From the NCBI GenBank assembly GCA_035268985.1, contig DATFJV010000081.1, forward strand, positions 1 through 36,266: a stretch of 36,266 bases of DNA, read 5' to 3'. Numbering within the stretch: the first letter of the stretch is position 1; every line of letters begins with the position of its first letter. Source of the DNA: JAAYHV01 sp035268985. GTDB lineage: Bacteria > Bacillota > Clostridia > Peptostreptococcales > Anaerovoracaceae. Positions 1 to 9,610 of this stretch are shown here, piece after piece. Made by a program: the position numbers and the translations under genes. Under the pieces are notes generated by a model. That model ran no database searches. It was not told the DNA's origin and was given only the letters and a program-made list of their open reading frames with translations.

Positions 1-1235
1 GCATGACCATTTAAATGTCTGTGCTCACCATGTACTGGTATAAAGCATTTAGGTTTTATCAATGTGTGTATCAGCTTTAATTCCTCTTTGCAAGCATGCC
101 CCGATACATGTATATCCATTATATCAGATTGAATAACTTCAACACCCTTTTCATATAGTTTGTTTACAACATTTGTAACAGTCTTTTCATTTCCAGGAAC
201 TGGTGTTGATGAAAATAATACCACATCGCTTTTCTTAAGCTGAACGGCCTTATGTTCATCGTTTGCCATTCTAGTAAGTGCAGACATTGGCTCACCCTGA
301 CTACCTGTAGTTACAATTAATAGGTTTTTATCAGGAATATTCTTTATTTTCTTAACATCAACAAAGGACTCTTTTGGCAAATTAATATACCCTAATTCCT
401 TTGCAAGTTTGATTACATTTTCCATTGAACGACCAGATATGGCTATTTTTCTACCATGATTTATGGCAGATTCCATTATCTTTTCTGCTCTTCTTAAATT
501 AGATGAAAATGTTGCAACAATTATTCTTTTTTCTGTTTTATCCAATATTCCATCTATTGTTTTTGTAACCACTGCTTCAGTTGGTGTAAAACCAGGTCTT
601 AAAGCATTGGTACTATCTGCTAAGAGTACATCCACACCTTCGGCGCCAATCTGAGCAAATCTAGCTAAATCAATAACCTCATTATCAACTGGGGTGTAAT
701 CTATCTTAAAATCACCAGTATGCACAATCCTGCCCGCCGGGCATTTAATCGAAAATGCCAAGGCATCTGCTATGCTGTGATTCGTCCTTATTGCCTCCAC
801 ATCAAAGCTTCCTATACTAAAACTTTGACCAGATTCAATTATATTTAAGTCAGCCGTAATCTTATGCTCTTTAAGCTTATTTGTAATTAACCCCGCAGTA
901 AGCTTAGTGCCATAAATTGGCACATTAATATCCCTAAGTAAGTATGGAATACCACCTATATGATCCTCATGACCATGGGTTATTATTAACCCTTTAATCT
1001 TTTCCCTATTTGCCTTAAGATATGTGTAATCAGGTATTACTACATCAACCCCAAACATCTCATCCTCTGGAAAAGTAAAGCCGCAATCTATCATGAGTAT
1101 CTCTTCTTTATACTCTAATAAGGTAAGATTTTTACCTATTTCCTTGAGACCTCCCAGGGGAACTATTCTAAAGCTCTCCTTAGGTGGTCTTCTTCTTCGT
1201 TTATTTTTATTCGATTTTTTAATTTGTTCTTCCAT
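1..1235 (-). CDS. rnj: Ribonuclease J, N-terminal 411 residues (runs off left edge)
   Basis: Metallo-beta-lactamase/beta-CASP ribonuclease that degrades and matures RNA in the cytoplasm. My own translation of the minus strand from the ATG at 1235 is open to the window edge. It shows a basic N-terminal tail (KRRRR near residue 13), the zinc-binding motif HGHEDH at residues 87-92, a later TGDF motif, and the beta-CASP stretch with SGRSM and TGSQGEP. The family is usually about 555 residues, so roughly the last 145 are missing beyond the left edge, not lost by mutation. The start lies 15 bases after the leuS stop with no clear Shine-Dalgarno sequence, so translation may depend on coupling to leuS. 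Whether this is the J1 or J2 paralogue cannot be told here. Confidence 0.95.
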   Translation of the reverse strand, partial: MEEQIKKSNKNKRRRRPPKESFRIVPLGGLKEIGKNLTLLEYKEEILMIDCGFTFPEDEMFGVDVVIPDYTYLKANREKIKGLIITHGHEDHIGGIPYLLRDINVPIYGTKLTAGLITNKLKEHKITADLNIIESGQSFSIGSFDVEAIRTNHSIADALAFSIKCPAGRIVHTGDFKIDYTPVDNEVIDLARFAQIGAEGVDVLLADSTNALRPGFTPTEAVVTKTIDGILDKTEKRIIVATFSSNLRRAEKIMESAINHGRKIAISGRSMENVIKLAKELGYINLPKESFVDVKKIKNIPDKNLLIVTTGSQGEPMSALTRMANDEHKAVQLKKSDVVLFSSTPVPGNEKTVTNVVNKLYEKGVEVIQSDIMDIHVSGHACKEELKLIHTLIKPKCFIPVHGEHRHLNGH

Positions 1236-1250
1236 AAATTATTTAGACAA

Positions 1251-3728
1251 CTATTTTACAACAAGATTTACAAGCTTGTTTGGAACTGCGATAACCTTTA
1301 TAACTTCTTTACCTTCTACAAGTTTCTCTATCTTATCATTATTTAATGCTGTCTCTATCATTACCTCCTTATTGGTATTGTTTTCTAACGCCAATTTTTC
1401 TTTAACCTTGCCGTTAATTTGGACAACAATTTCAACAGTGTCTTTTACAAGGGCCTCTTCATCGTACTTAGGCCATTTAACCTTGCATAATCTTTTCGTT
1501 TCTCCAACACCTTCCCACATTTCTTCAGCTATGTGTGGTACAAAAGGAGAAAGTACTATGATAAGTTCTTTTACAGCTTTATCCATCAAAGGAATATTTT
1601 TACTTTCTATTTCCTTGTATTTATAAAGCTCATTTACAAGTTCCATAATCGAACTTATCGCCGTGTTGAAATTGAATCTCCCCCCGGCATCCTCAGTCAC
1701 TTTTTTAATTGTCGCATTAAGAACATAGTTTAATTCCTTGTCATCCTTTGAATTAATTTTGATTTCAGAATTCCAGCTCTCATCTTTTATTTCAGTTATA
1801 TATTCATGAACCAGTCTATATACTCTGTTTAGGAATCTAAAACTTCCCTCAACACCAGTTTCTGACCAGTCAAGCTCTTTATCAGGTGGAGCAGCAAACA
1901 AAATAAATAATCTTGCAGTATCAGCTCCATATTTTTGAAGTATTTCTTCAGGACTAACAACATTACCCAAAGACTTACTCATTTTCTTTCCATCCTTATT
2001 TACCATACCTTGAGTAAGTAGGTTTTTGAAAGGCTCTTCGTAATCCACTAAATTTAAATCATAAAGCACCATTTCGAAGAATCTTGCATAAAGTAGATGC
2101 AATATAGCATGCTCAACACCACCAATATATTGGTCTACATTCATCCAGTAATTTACTTTCTTTTTATCAAATATTTCACTTTCATTTCTTGCATCACAAT
2201 ACCTCAGATAATACCAAGAAGAATCCAAGAATGTATCCATAGTGTCCATTTCCCTTGTTGCTTTCCCTCCGCAAACTGGGCACACCGTATCTCCGAAAGT
2301 TTTTGAAGTTATAAGTGGGGATTCGCCTTTTCCTGTAAATTCAACATCAGTAGGCAATTTAACAGGTAGGTTTTCTTCCTTTTCAGGCACCCATCCACAT
2401 TTATCACAGTAAATCATAGGAATAGGTGTTCCCCAGTATCTTTGCCTAGAAATTAACCAGTCACGAAGTTTATAGTTTGTAGTTTTTTCAGCAATTCCTT
2501 TGTTTTCCAAATCAGCAATAATTTTTTCAATTGCTTCCTTGTTATTCATTCCATCATATGCACCGGAGTTTATCATTTTACCTTCAGCAACAAAGGCTTC
2601 CTTTAAATTTTCAATATCAATATTTTCATCATTAGTATCAACTACCGGTATGATTTCTAAACCAAATTTTGTTGCAAATTCAAAGTCCCTTTCATCATGA
2701 GCGGGTACAGCCATGATAGCACCTGTTCCATAGTCCATCATAACATAATCAGATATGTAAATTGGAACATTTTTACCGTTTACCGGATTGATTGCCTTTG
2801 CTCCAATAAATATTCCCGTCTTTTCTTTAGTTGTGGAAGATCTTTCAATTTCAGATAAGTGCTCAACAGAAGAAATATATTCCTTTACATCAGCCTCGTA
2901 CTTTGTTCCATCAGTAAGCTCTTTAACATAAGGATGCTCAGGTGCAAGTACCATATATGTAACACCAAATAAAGTATCTGGTCTTGTGGTAAATATTCTC
3001 ATTTTTTTATCAAAGTTTTCAATTTCAAAATCCACTTCTGCACCAGTTGATTTACCAATCCAGTTTTTTTGCATTGTTTTAACTTTATTAGGCCATCCAT
3101 CCAACTTATCAAGATTATCAAGCAATCTGTCAGCATAATCAGTAATCTTAAAATACCACTGGGATAAGTTTTTTTTGCCCACAGGAGTTTTACATCTTTC
3201 ACAGCAGCCATCCACTACCTGCTCATTTGCAAGGACCGTTTGGCAACTTGAACACCAGTTAACTGGATTTTCTTTTTTGTATGCCAAGCCTTTTTTGTGG
3301 AATTGTATAAAAATCCACTGCATCCATTTATAGTAATCTTCCTTACAAGTAGCTACTTCTCTATCCCAATCATAACTAAGACCCAGCTGATTAAGCTGTT
3401 TTTTCATTTCTTCAATATTTTTAGTAGTCCAAATATCAGGATGTATATTATTTTTAATAGCTGCATTTTCTGCAGGTAATCCAAATGAATCCCAACCCAT
3501 TGGATGAAGTACATTCAATCCATTCATGGTCTTGAATCTAGCTATAACATCTCCTATGGAATAGTTTCTAACATGCCCCATGTGTAATTTACCAGAAGGA
3601 TAAGGGAACATCTCTAATACATAATACTTTTCCTTATCATAATCTTCTGTGGTTTTAAAGTCTTGTTCTTCTTCCCAAGTCTTTTGCCATTTTTTTTCAA
3701 TCTCGCTAAAATTATACTTTTCCTGCAT
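1251..3728 (-). CDS. leuS: Leucyl-tRNA synthetase
   Basis: Class I aminoacyl-tRNA synthetase that attaches leucine to tRNA-Leu in the cytoplasm. At 825 residues it is full length. The class I signatures are present: HMGH at residues 49-52 and KMSKS at 582-586. Between them lie the large CP1 editing domain (with the GTGAIMAVPAHDERD stretch) and a CxxC pair zinc-ribbon-like insertion (CSSC...CERC). The C-terminal anticodon-binding region and a short terminal domain follow. It begins 3 bases after the rsfS stop, inside a tightly packed run of genes. No T-box leader precedes it, so it appears to be transcribed with the housekeeping operon rather than controlled by uncharged tRNA-Leu. Identification is secure. 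Confidence 0.98.
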   Translation of the reverse strand: MQEKYNFSEIEKKWQKTWEEEQDFKTTEDYDKEKYYVLEMFPYPSGKLHMGHVRNYSIGDVIARFKTMNGLNVLHPMGWDSFGLPAENAAIKNNIHPDIWTTKNIEEMKKQLNQLGLSYDWDREVATCKEDYYKWMQWIFIQFHKKGLAYKKENPVNWCSSCQTVLANEQVVDGCCERCKTPVGKKNLSQWYFKITDYADRLLDNLDKLDGWPNKVKTMQKNWIGKSTGAEVDFEIENFDKKMRIFTTRPDTLFGVTYMVLAPEHPYVKELTDGTKYEADVKEYISSVEHLSEIERSSTTKEKTGIFIGAKAINPVNGKNVPIYISDYVMMDYGTGAIMAVPAHDERDFEFATKFGLEIIPVVDTNDENIDIENLKEAFVAEGKMINSGAYDGMNNKEAIEKIIADLENKGIAEKTTNYKLRDWLISRQRYWGTPIPMIYCDKCGWVPEKEENLPVKLPTDVEFTGKGESPLITSKTFGDTVCPVCGGKATREMDTMDTFLDSSWYYLRYCDARNESEIFDKKKVNYWMNVDQYIGGVEHAILHLLYARFFEMVLYDLNLVDYEEPFKNLLTQGMVNKDGKKMSKSLGNVVSPEEILQKYGADTARLFILFAAPPDKELDWSETGVEGSFRFLNRVYRLVHEYITEIKDESWNSEIKINSKDDKELNYVLNATIKKVTEDAGGRFNFNTAISSIMELVNELYKYKEIESKNIPLMDKAVKELIIVLSPFVPHIAEEMWEGVGETKRLCKVKWPKYDEEALVKDTVEIVVQINGKVKEKLALENNTNKEVMIETALNNDKIEKLVEGKEVIKVIAVPNKLVNLVVK

Positions 3729-3731
3729 CTC

Positions 3732-4076
3732 TTAATCCTCACATTTTATTATATTACAGTCACCCCAAACCTTCTCGATGGAATACATATTCCTCATTGA
3801 AGGTGTAAATATATTAACAATTATATCACCATAATCCATAAGAACCCAACCTGAGGCTTTTTTCCCCTCCACGTTCTTAGGCATTATCTCTTTTTCACCA
3901 AATTTGTCGTATAACTCACCTGATAGTGTTTCCAACTGCCTTTGATTAGAAGCAGTTGCATTGACGAAAAAATCTGCAAAAGAAGATTTCTCAGCAATAT
4001 CAATCATATTAACATCTAAAGCTTTCTTGTTTAATAGTATTTCCGCAGCAAATTTTGCTCGCTCATTACTTTCCAT
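3732..4076 (-). CDS. rsfS: Ribosomal silencing factor RsfS (YbeB/Iojap family)
   Basis: Small protein that binds ribosomal protein uL14 on the 50S subunit and blocks subunit joining when nutrients are short (family knowledge). The 114-residue length is typical. The Iojap core is visible: ALDVNMIDI near the N terminus, SSFADFFVNATASNQRQ in the middle, and WVLMDYGDIIVNIF followed by the terminal YSIEKVWGD. The ATG at 4076 has a strong GGAGGA ribosome binding site, and it overlaps the yqeK stop codon by one base (TAATG), which suggests translational coupling. The order nadD-yqeK-rsfS-leuS is a common Firmicute arrangement and supports the call. Confidence 0.95.
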   Translation of the reverse strand: MESNERAKFAAEILLNKKALDVNMIDIAEKSSFADFFVNATASNQRQLETLSGELYDKFGEKEIMPKNVEGKKASGWVLMDYGDIIVNIFTPSMRNMYSIEKVWGDCNIIKCED

Positions 4077-4636
4077 TAAATTCCTCCTTTTTCATAATAT
4101 TCTTTAGCTTTTAAAGTATCTTGATCCAAATACCCACCTTTTTTATTTACTCTTTCTATTGTATTATCAATTATTTTTATACAAGCTTTGTCAATGTCAG
4201 CATACGCTAATTCTCTCAGTTCATCAAGTCCGTCATAAACCCTATTAACTTCAATAGCATCTGCTACATATATTATCTTGTCCATCAGCGTCATATCTTC
4301 TCTTAAAGTTGTATGATACCTTATGGCATCCAAGATCTCTTCATCAGTTATATTAAATTTATACTTTATTATCTCTGCTGCAACTTTGCCATGGCTGAGA
4401 TTAGGTTTACCTATATATTTTACAGGTAATTTATAGTATTTAACATAACTATTCAACTTAGCATCGTCAAAACACTTAGCTAAATCGTGATATTTAGCCG
4501 CAATCCTAGCTTTTTTAACGTTTGCACCATGAATTTTAGCTAGTTTAATTGCCATATGTACAACTCCTTCAGTATGAATTAACTTTTCAGGAGTTAGAGC
4601 TTCTAGTAAATAATTATCTATAGAGTTTGTTTTCAT
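4076..4636 (-). CDS. yqeK: HD-domain hydrolase YqeK (predicted diadenosine tetraphosphatase)
   Basis: HD-superfamily metal-dependent phosphohydrolase. Characterised YqeK proteins hydrolyse Ap4A symmetrically to ADP. At 186 residues it has the family length. Metal-binding residues are visible: H18 in the HTEGVV segment, the HD pair in AAKYHDLAKCF, the later HGKVAAEI histidine, and the aspartate in YVADAIE. It overlaps the end of nadD by 23 bases in another frame and has no good Shine-Dalgarno sequence, so coupling to nadD translation is likely. The fixed nadD-yqeK-rsfS neighbourhood agrees with the call. Enzymatic activity is inferred from the family. Confidence 0.93.
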   Translation of the reverse strand: MKTNSIDNYLLEALTPEKLIHTEGVVHMAIKLAKIHGANVKKARIAAKYHDLAKCFDDAKLNSYVKYYKLPVKYIGKPNLSHGKVAAEIIKYKFNITDEEILDAIRYHTTLREDMTLMDKIIYVADAIEVNRVYDGLDELRELAYADIDKACIKIIDNTIERVNKKGGYLDQDTLKAKEYYEKGGI

Positions 4637-5213
4637 TTATATATTCAGTAACAGGATCCACCAGAAATTTATCAACATCCTTGCCTGTTTTTAAAGCCTT
4701 TCTAAGCTCAGTGGCTGATATATCCACAAGCTTGTTATTAATCAAATATATTTCTGTAGAATACTTCTCTCTATATATATTTGTATATTCTTCAGTAATA
4801 TCCGATGGTATACCAGGTCTACTTCCCACTATAAAAGAATAGTTTTCAAGAAGTTCCTTTCCTTTATACCAATTTTCAAGTTGAACAAAGGAATCATCCC
4901 CCATAACAAAGTATATTTTGCCATCTACCATATTTCTTAATTCGCTTAAAGTATCATAGGAATATGAAATATCTTTTTTCCTTATTTCATAATCAGAAAC
5001 CTGGAATTTCTCATATTCACTTATTGCCAATTCGATCATCTTTACTCGGTGTTCACCTTTTGTATATTTGTAATCTTTCTTAAAAGGCTGAATATACGCA
5101 GGTAAAAATATGAGCTTATCAAGCTTCATTTCATCCACTGCGCTTCTAGCTAGGCTTAAATGCCCTTTATGTAAAGGATCAAATGTCCCACCATATATAC
5201 CTATCTTATTCAT
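4614..5213 (-). CDS. nadD: Nicotinate-nucleotide adenylyltransferase
   Basis: Transfers AMP from ATP to nicotinate mononucleotide to make deamido-NAD, a late step of NAD synthesis. The nucleotidyltransferase signature GGTFDPLHKGH covers residues 8-18, and the C-terminal ISATELR resembles the family's ISSTxIR nucleotide-binding motif. I place the start at the ATG at 5213 (199 residues). A TTG one codon upstream would add a single residue and is less likely. The ATG overlaps the aspS stop by 8 bases, and the gene's end overlaps yqeK by 23 bases, so aspS, nadD and yqeK are probably translated as a coupled set. Confidence 0.96.
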   Translation of the reverse strand: MNKIGIYGGTFDPLHKGHLSLARSAVDEMKLDKLIFLPAYIQPFKKDYKYTKGEHRVKMIELAISEYEKFQVSDYEIRKKDISYSYDTLSELRNMVDGKIYFVMGDDSFVQLENWYKGKELLENYSFIVGSRPGIPSDITEEYTNIYREKYSTEIYLINNKLVDISATELRKALKTGKDVDKFLVDPVTEYINENKLYR

Positions 5214-6972
5214 CAATCTTTATACCAAGCTCCTTGAGTTGTTCTTGAGGAGCTATAGCTGGTGCCTCACTAACCATGCACTCAGCATTTTGATTCTTGG
5301 GAAATGCAATTACTTCTCTAATACTTGATTCCCCTATCAAAAGCATTACTAGTCTATCAAGTCCGTACGCCAAGCCCGCATGGGGTGGAACCCCATATTT
5401 AAATGCTTCAATTAAGAAACCAAACTTTTCTTCACACTCTTCATCAGTTAGACCAAGCACATTGAACATCTTAGCTTGCAAATCTTTATCGTGTATCCTA
5501 ATGCTTCCACCACCTAATTCAACTCCATTTAATACAATATCATATGCGTTTGCGTTTACCTTTAACGGATCAGTATCAAGTAAATCCACTTCTTCAAGCT
5601 TAGGTTGCGTAAACGGATGGTGCATAGACTTCATTTCACCAGTCTCATCATCTCCTTCAAATAAAGGAAAATCAGTAACCCATAGAAAATTAAATATATT
5701 ATCATTAAGTAGTTCCAATTTGCTTGCCATATGTCTTCTTAAAAATCCCAAAGAATCGAATACTATCTTAGGTTTATCAGATACTATAAGGATTAGGTCG
5801 TTAGCCTTTGCGGAAAACACATCAGCTATTTGTTTAAATTCATCTTCACTGAAGAATTTATTTACCGAAGAATTAATTCCATTTTCATCCACTCTAATCC
5901 ATACTACACCCTTAGCACCGTAATGTTTTGTTTCGTTTATGATTTTATCAAGGTTTTTTCTTGAAAACTTATCTGAAGCATCATTAATACAAATGCCCCT
6001 TACATCGCCACCACTAGCTAAAGCATCTGTAAACACCTTAAAATCGCAGTTTTTTACAGTTTCATTTAATGATTTTAGTTCAAATCCAAATCTAGTATCT
6101 GGTTTATCAGAACCAAATCTTTCCATAGCTTCTTTGTATTTTAATCTAGGGAATGGAGTTTCAATATCTAATCCCTTTACATCTTTTAGAACCTTTTTCA
6201 AAAAACCCTCTTGCACTTCTATTACGTCATCTTGATCCACAAAAGACATTTCCAAGTCTATTTGAGTGAATTCAGGTTGCCTATCGGCCCTTAAATCTTC
6301 GTCTCTAAAGCACTTGGCTATTTGCATGTATCTATCGGTTCCTGATACCATTAATAGCTGTTTGAACATCTGAGGTGATTGAGGAAGTGCATAAAACTTT
6401 CCAGGCTGAACTCTACTCGGTACCAGATAGTCCCTTGCGCCCTCAGGTGTTGGTTTAATGAGCATTGGAGTCTCAATTTCAGTGAAATCATTATCATCGA
6501 AATAATCCCTTGCACATTTTACTACCTTATGTCTTAAGGTAAGGTTTTGCTGCATCTGCTTTTTCCTAAGGTCCAAATACCTATATTTCAATCTAAGATT
6601 ATCATCAACATTGTCATCATCTTTTACATATATTGGTGGTGTTTCAGCTTCAGAATATATGGTCATATCATTGGCGAATACTTCTATTCCACCTGTAGTT
6701 AAATTATCATTTTTAGAACTTCTTTCCTTAACTACACCTTTAATACCTATTACATATTCACTTCTAAGAGAATCAGCTGTTTCAAATAGTTCCTTTGGAA
6801 CATCCTCGTTGAATACCACCTGAGTTATACCTGTCTTATCCCTTAAATCAACGAATATTAAACCTCCAAGATTTCTCCTCTTGGCAACCCATCCATTTAA
6901 CGTAACATTTTGATCAATGTCACTTTCATTTAGCTCTCCGCACATATTTGTTCTTTTAAAAAGTTCTGCCAT
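5206..6972 (-). CDS. aspS: Aspartyl-tRNA synthetase
   Basis: Class IIb synthetase charging tRNA with aspartate. The 588 residues match the bacterial type. In order are an N-terminal OB-fold anticodon-binding domain (GWVAKRRNLGGLIFVDLRD), the catalytic core with motif 2 (CFRDEDLRADRQPEFTQ), a bacterial GAD insertion domain in the middle, and motif 3 (GLAYGLDRLVML) near the C terminus. The start is 9 bases after hisS; hisS-aspS pairing is usual in Bacillota. Whether the enzyme also charges tRNA-Asn (non-discriminating) cannot be decided here, because no gatCAB or asnS gene is visible in the window. Confidence 0.98.
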   Translation of the reverse strand: MAELFKRTNMCGELNESDIDQNVTLNGWVAKRRNLGGLIFVDLRDKTGITQVVFNEDVPKELFETADSLRSEYVIGIKGVVKERSSKNDNLTTGGIEVFANDMTIYSEAETPPIYVKDDDNVDDNLRLKYRYLDLRKKQMQQNLTLRHKVVKCARDYFDDNDFTEIETPMLIKPTPEGARDYLVPSRVQPGKFYALPQSPQMFKQLLMVSGTDRYMQIAKCFRDEDLRADRQPEFTQIDLEMSFVDQDDVIEVQEGFLKKVLKDVKGLDIETPFPRLKYKEAMERFGSDKPDTRFGFELKSLNETVKNCDFKVFTDALASGGDVRGICINDASDKFSRKNLDKIINETKHYGAKGVVWIRVDENGINSSVNKFFSEDEFKQIADVFSAKANDLILIVSDKPKIVFDSLGFLRRHMASKLELLNDNIFNFLWVTDFPLFEGDDETGEMKSMHHPFTQPKLEEVDLLDTDPLKVNANAYDIVLNGVELGGGSIRIHDKDLQAKMFNVLGLTDEECEEKFGFLIEAFKYGVPPHAGLAYGLDRLVMLLIGESSIREVIAFPKNQNAECMVSEAPAIAPQEQLKELGIKIDE

Positions 6973-6981
6973 TTTTTCTCC

Positions 6982-8235
6982 CTATCGCTTTATTAAATCC
7001 AATAGATCTTCCCTCTTAACTTCAAATTGCTCAGATTTTTCCATATCTTTTACAGTAAGTATTCCACTTTCTATTTCGTCATCACCAATTACTACTGTAT
7101 ATTTTGCATTTAATCTGTTTGCATATTTAAACTGCCCTTTGATGTTTCTTGCAAGGGCATCCACCTCAGCTCTATAGCCAGCTGCCCTTAACCTTCTTAA
7201 TAAGTTAAGAGAATACAACTTTGCATTATCGCCAACATGGGCTATAAATATTTCAGTTTTTAAAGGCTCAGGAAATTTAACATCATTTGCTTCCATAAGC
7301 ATTAAAATTCTTTCCTTGCCCATTCCGAAACCAACCCCAGGTACATGCCTATCACCAATTTCATCCATTAGGTAATCATATCTGCCGCCACCACAAACTG
7401 TGCCTTGAGCTCCTATTTTAGTAGTTACAAATTCAAAGGCAGTTTTAGTATAATAGTCAAGTCCTCTAACAATTCTAGGGTCTACAACATATTCAATACC
7501 AAAGGCTCCCAAATTCTTTTCCAACTCCTCAAATGCCACTTTACAATTATCACACAGATAATCAACCATCATGGGTGCGTCTTCTACGATTCCTTGGCAT
7601 ATTTCAGATTTGCAATCAAGAATTCTCATAGGATTTGTTTCATATCTTTGTTTACATGTATCACATAGTTCATCGTAGTGTGGCTTTAAAAATTCTCTCA
7701 ATGCTTCCCTATGCTTAGGTCTACATTCAGGGCACCCCACACTATTTATCTTAAGTAAAATTTCATCTATTCCCATTTCAGTTATGAAGTCGTACCCCAG
7801 TGCTATAATTTCAGCATCAGAGATCATATCATCTGTACCAAAGGTTTCTATACCAAATTGATTAAACGCTCTTAATCTACCTGCTTGGGGTTTTTCATAT
7901 CTAAAGCAAGGTGCACTATAATAGTATTTACTAGGTTGTACATCTGCATAGTAATTATGTTCTAAAAATGCTCTGCATACTGGAGAAGTTCCTTCTGGTC
8001 TTAAGGTAATACTCCTTCCTCCAAAGTCTTTAAAAGTATACATCTCTTTTTGAACTATATCAGTTGTATCACCAACGCCCCTTTGGAATAATTCTGTATG
8101 TTCAAATATCGGAGTTCTTACTTCCTTAAATCCATATCTATCACAGATTTCTGCGAATTTCTTTTCAATATATTGCCATTTGTGTATTTGATCTGGAAAT
8201 ATATCTTTAGTACCTTTAGGTGCTCTAATTGCCAT
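6982..8235 (-). CDS. hisS: Histidyl-tRNA synthetase
   Basis: Class IIa synthetase that charges tRNA-His. It is 417 residues, the normal length. It starts with the typical APKGTKDIFP, followed by motif 2 (CFRYEKPQAGRLRAF), the histidine-specific stretch RGLDYYTKTAFEF, the GGGRYD segment, and a C-terminal anticodon-binding domain. A cysteine-rich insertion (CPECRPKH...CDTCK) lies in the middle and could bind zinc. It begins one base after the hemZ stop and ends 9 bases before aspS, with no T-box leader. I have not assigned it to HisZ because the class II motifs are intact. Confidence 0.97.
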   Translation of the reverse strand: MAIRAPKGTKDIFPDQIHKWQYIEKKFAEICDRYGFKEVRTPIFEHTELFQRGVGDTTDIVQKEMYTFKDFGGRSITLRPEGTSPVCRAFLEHNYYADVQPSKYYYSAPCFRYEKPQAGRLRAFNQFGIETFGTDDMISDAEIIALGYDFITEMGIDEILLKINSVGCPECRPKHREALREFLKPHYDELCDTCKQRYETNPMRILDCKSEICQGIVEDAPMMVDYLCDNCKVAFEELEKNLGAFGIEYVVDPRIVRGLDYYTKTAFEFVTTKIGAQGTVCGGGRYDYLMDEIGDRHVPGVGFGMGKERILMLMEANDVKFPEPLKTEIFIAHVGDNAKLYSLNLLRRLRAAGYRAEVDALARNIKGQFKYANRLNAKYTVVIGDDEIESGILTVKDMEKSEQFEVKREDLLDLIKR

Positions 8236-8236
8236 G

Positions 8237-9610
8237 CTATTTACCTCCTACATAACCCTTTTTTCTATCTATCATTTCATCGATTCTATCGATGTAAATC
8301 TCATAATTTGATACATTGGGAACTCTTTCATGTCTATTTTCTTTTGGATACACTACCTTACTTATACCACCAGCTCCAAGAGCTAAAATGGACTGTCTTT
8401 CATTCATTATCCTGATGTTGTATAAACAGCTTTTGTCATCTCTCATATACCCAACATTCTCCAATGCTCCTGCCATATGCTTTTGTCTATAAATATAGTA
8501 TGGTGCATATCCATTATTTCTAAGCTTTTCATATGTTAAATCAAGCATTTGAGCTACTAGCTCACCACTTTCTCTGTAGTAATTAGGATGGGTTTCATCC
8601 AGCTTAGAACCACGTTTAATTGAAAGGGAATGAACAGTTATATTCTCAGGATATATCTCTATCATTTTATCAAGGGTGTTTTCAAAATCTCCAATACCCT
8701 CGCCGGGAAGTCCTGCTATTAAATCAGAATTAATACCATTGAAGCCCTTTGCCAAGGAATATGCGTCGTAAACTTCTTTTATGCTGTGGTCTCTACCGAT
8801 TTCTATTAATGTTTTTTCATTAAATGTCTGTGGATTAATAGATATTCTATCAACTCCATATTTTTTTAATATATTCAACTTTTCTACGTTTATAGTGTCC
8901 GGTCTTCCTGCTTCAAAAGAATATTCCTTTAAATTCTTAAGATTCAAATTACTATCTATTTTATTTAAAAGTTCCTCCAGCTGCCTTTCATCTAATATAT
9001 TGGGAGTTCCTCCCCCTATATATATGGTTTCTATACTTTTATTTAATGTTCCTAAAAATTCGATTTCCTTGTATAAGGCATTTAAATATCTATCTATTTC
9101 ACCATCCCTTGGAATATTCGATGTAAAGGAACAATAGCTGCATCTTGTGGGACAAAATGGTATTCCTATATATACACTAATATCATCATCATTTAATTCC
9201 CAAGTGCTAGAAAGTTGATAATTTAGTATATCCATAAGTAAGTTTGCTTTTTCTTCGGAAATCATGTAATTCGATTTCATAAAAGCCTTTGTGTCATTAA
9301 TATTTTTATGCTTTTCATATGCTAAAATGGCAGGTTTTAAAGGTCTTACACCAGTTAAAGTCCCCCATGTATGTTCGTGACCTGTTAGCTCACATAGTTT
9401 ATGATATAGCTCTCTTACTATATCATCCCTGTTGTCGCTACCTATTTTGTTTATAGCAAAACTTCCCTCATTGAATTCATATCCATCAGTTCCAATAATT
9501 ATCTCATATTGGTTTCTTGAAAAGAATACTTTTGTAAGCTCTTCATAATAGTGGGTATTTGTTATGTTATTAATATAGAACTTATACAAATGGATTGTTC
9601 CTCTTTTCAT
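8237..9610 (-). CDS. hemZ: HemZ-type radical SAM oxygen-independent coproporphyrinogen dehydrogenase-like protein
   Basis: Radical SAM protein of the HemN/HemZ group, at 457 residues. The [4Fe-4S]-binding motif CPTRCSYC gives C153, C157 and C160, followed by YIGGGTP and a HemN-like C-terminal region (YYIYRQKHM, NVGY). Relatives are annotated as oxygen-independent coproporphyrinogen III oxidases acting in haem synthesis. No other haem genes are present here, so the true substrate is uncertain. The ATG at 9610 has a poor ribosome binding site and overlaps the upstream gene by 29 bases. A TTG at 9589 (codon 8) sits 8 bases after an AAGAGGA site and would cut the overlap to 8 bases, so it may be the real start. 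Confidence 0.88.
   Translation of the reverse strand: MKRGTIHLYKFYINNITNTHYYEELTKVFFSRNQYEIIIGTDGYEFNEGSFAINKIGSDNRDDIVRELYHKLCELTGHEHTWGTLTGVRPLKPAILAYEKHKNINDTKAFMKSNYMISEEKANLLMDILNYQLSSTWELNDDDISVYIGIPFCPTRCSYCSFTSNIPRDGEIDRYLNALYKEIEFLGTLNKSIETIYIGGGTPNILDERQLEELLNKIDSNLNLKNLKEYSFEAGRPDTINVEKLNILKKYGVDRISINPQTFNEKTLIEIGRDHSIKEVYDAYSLAKGFNGINSDLIAGLPGEGIGDFENTLDKMIEIYPENITVHSLSIKRGSKLDETHPNYYRESGELVAQMLDLTYEKLRNNGYAPYYIYRQKHMAGALENVGYMRDDKSCLYNIRIMNERQSILALGAGGISKVVYPKENRHERVPNVSNYEIYIDRIDEMIDRKKGYVGGK

Noticed and set aside
1093..1626. 177-residue plus-strand open frame bridging rnj and leuS
   Set aside because: Antisense to the rnj start and the leuS end, both of which are clear genes. 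Composition is that of a reverse-strand shadow.
5297..5923. 208-residue plus-strand open frame
   Set aside because: It lies wholly inside aspS on the opposite strand. The translation is serine- and leucine-rich with no recognisable motif, and it has no ribosome binding site; it is a shadow of aspS.
1251..8235. T-box leaders in front of leuS, aspS or hisS
   Set aside because: The gaps before these genes are 1-9 bases or overlaps, leaving no room for a leader.
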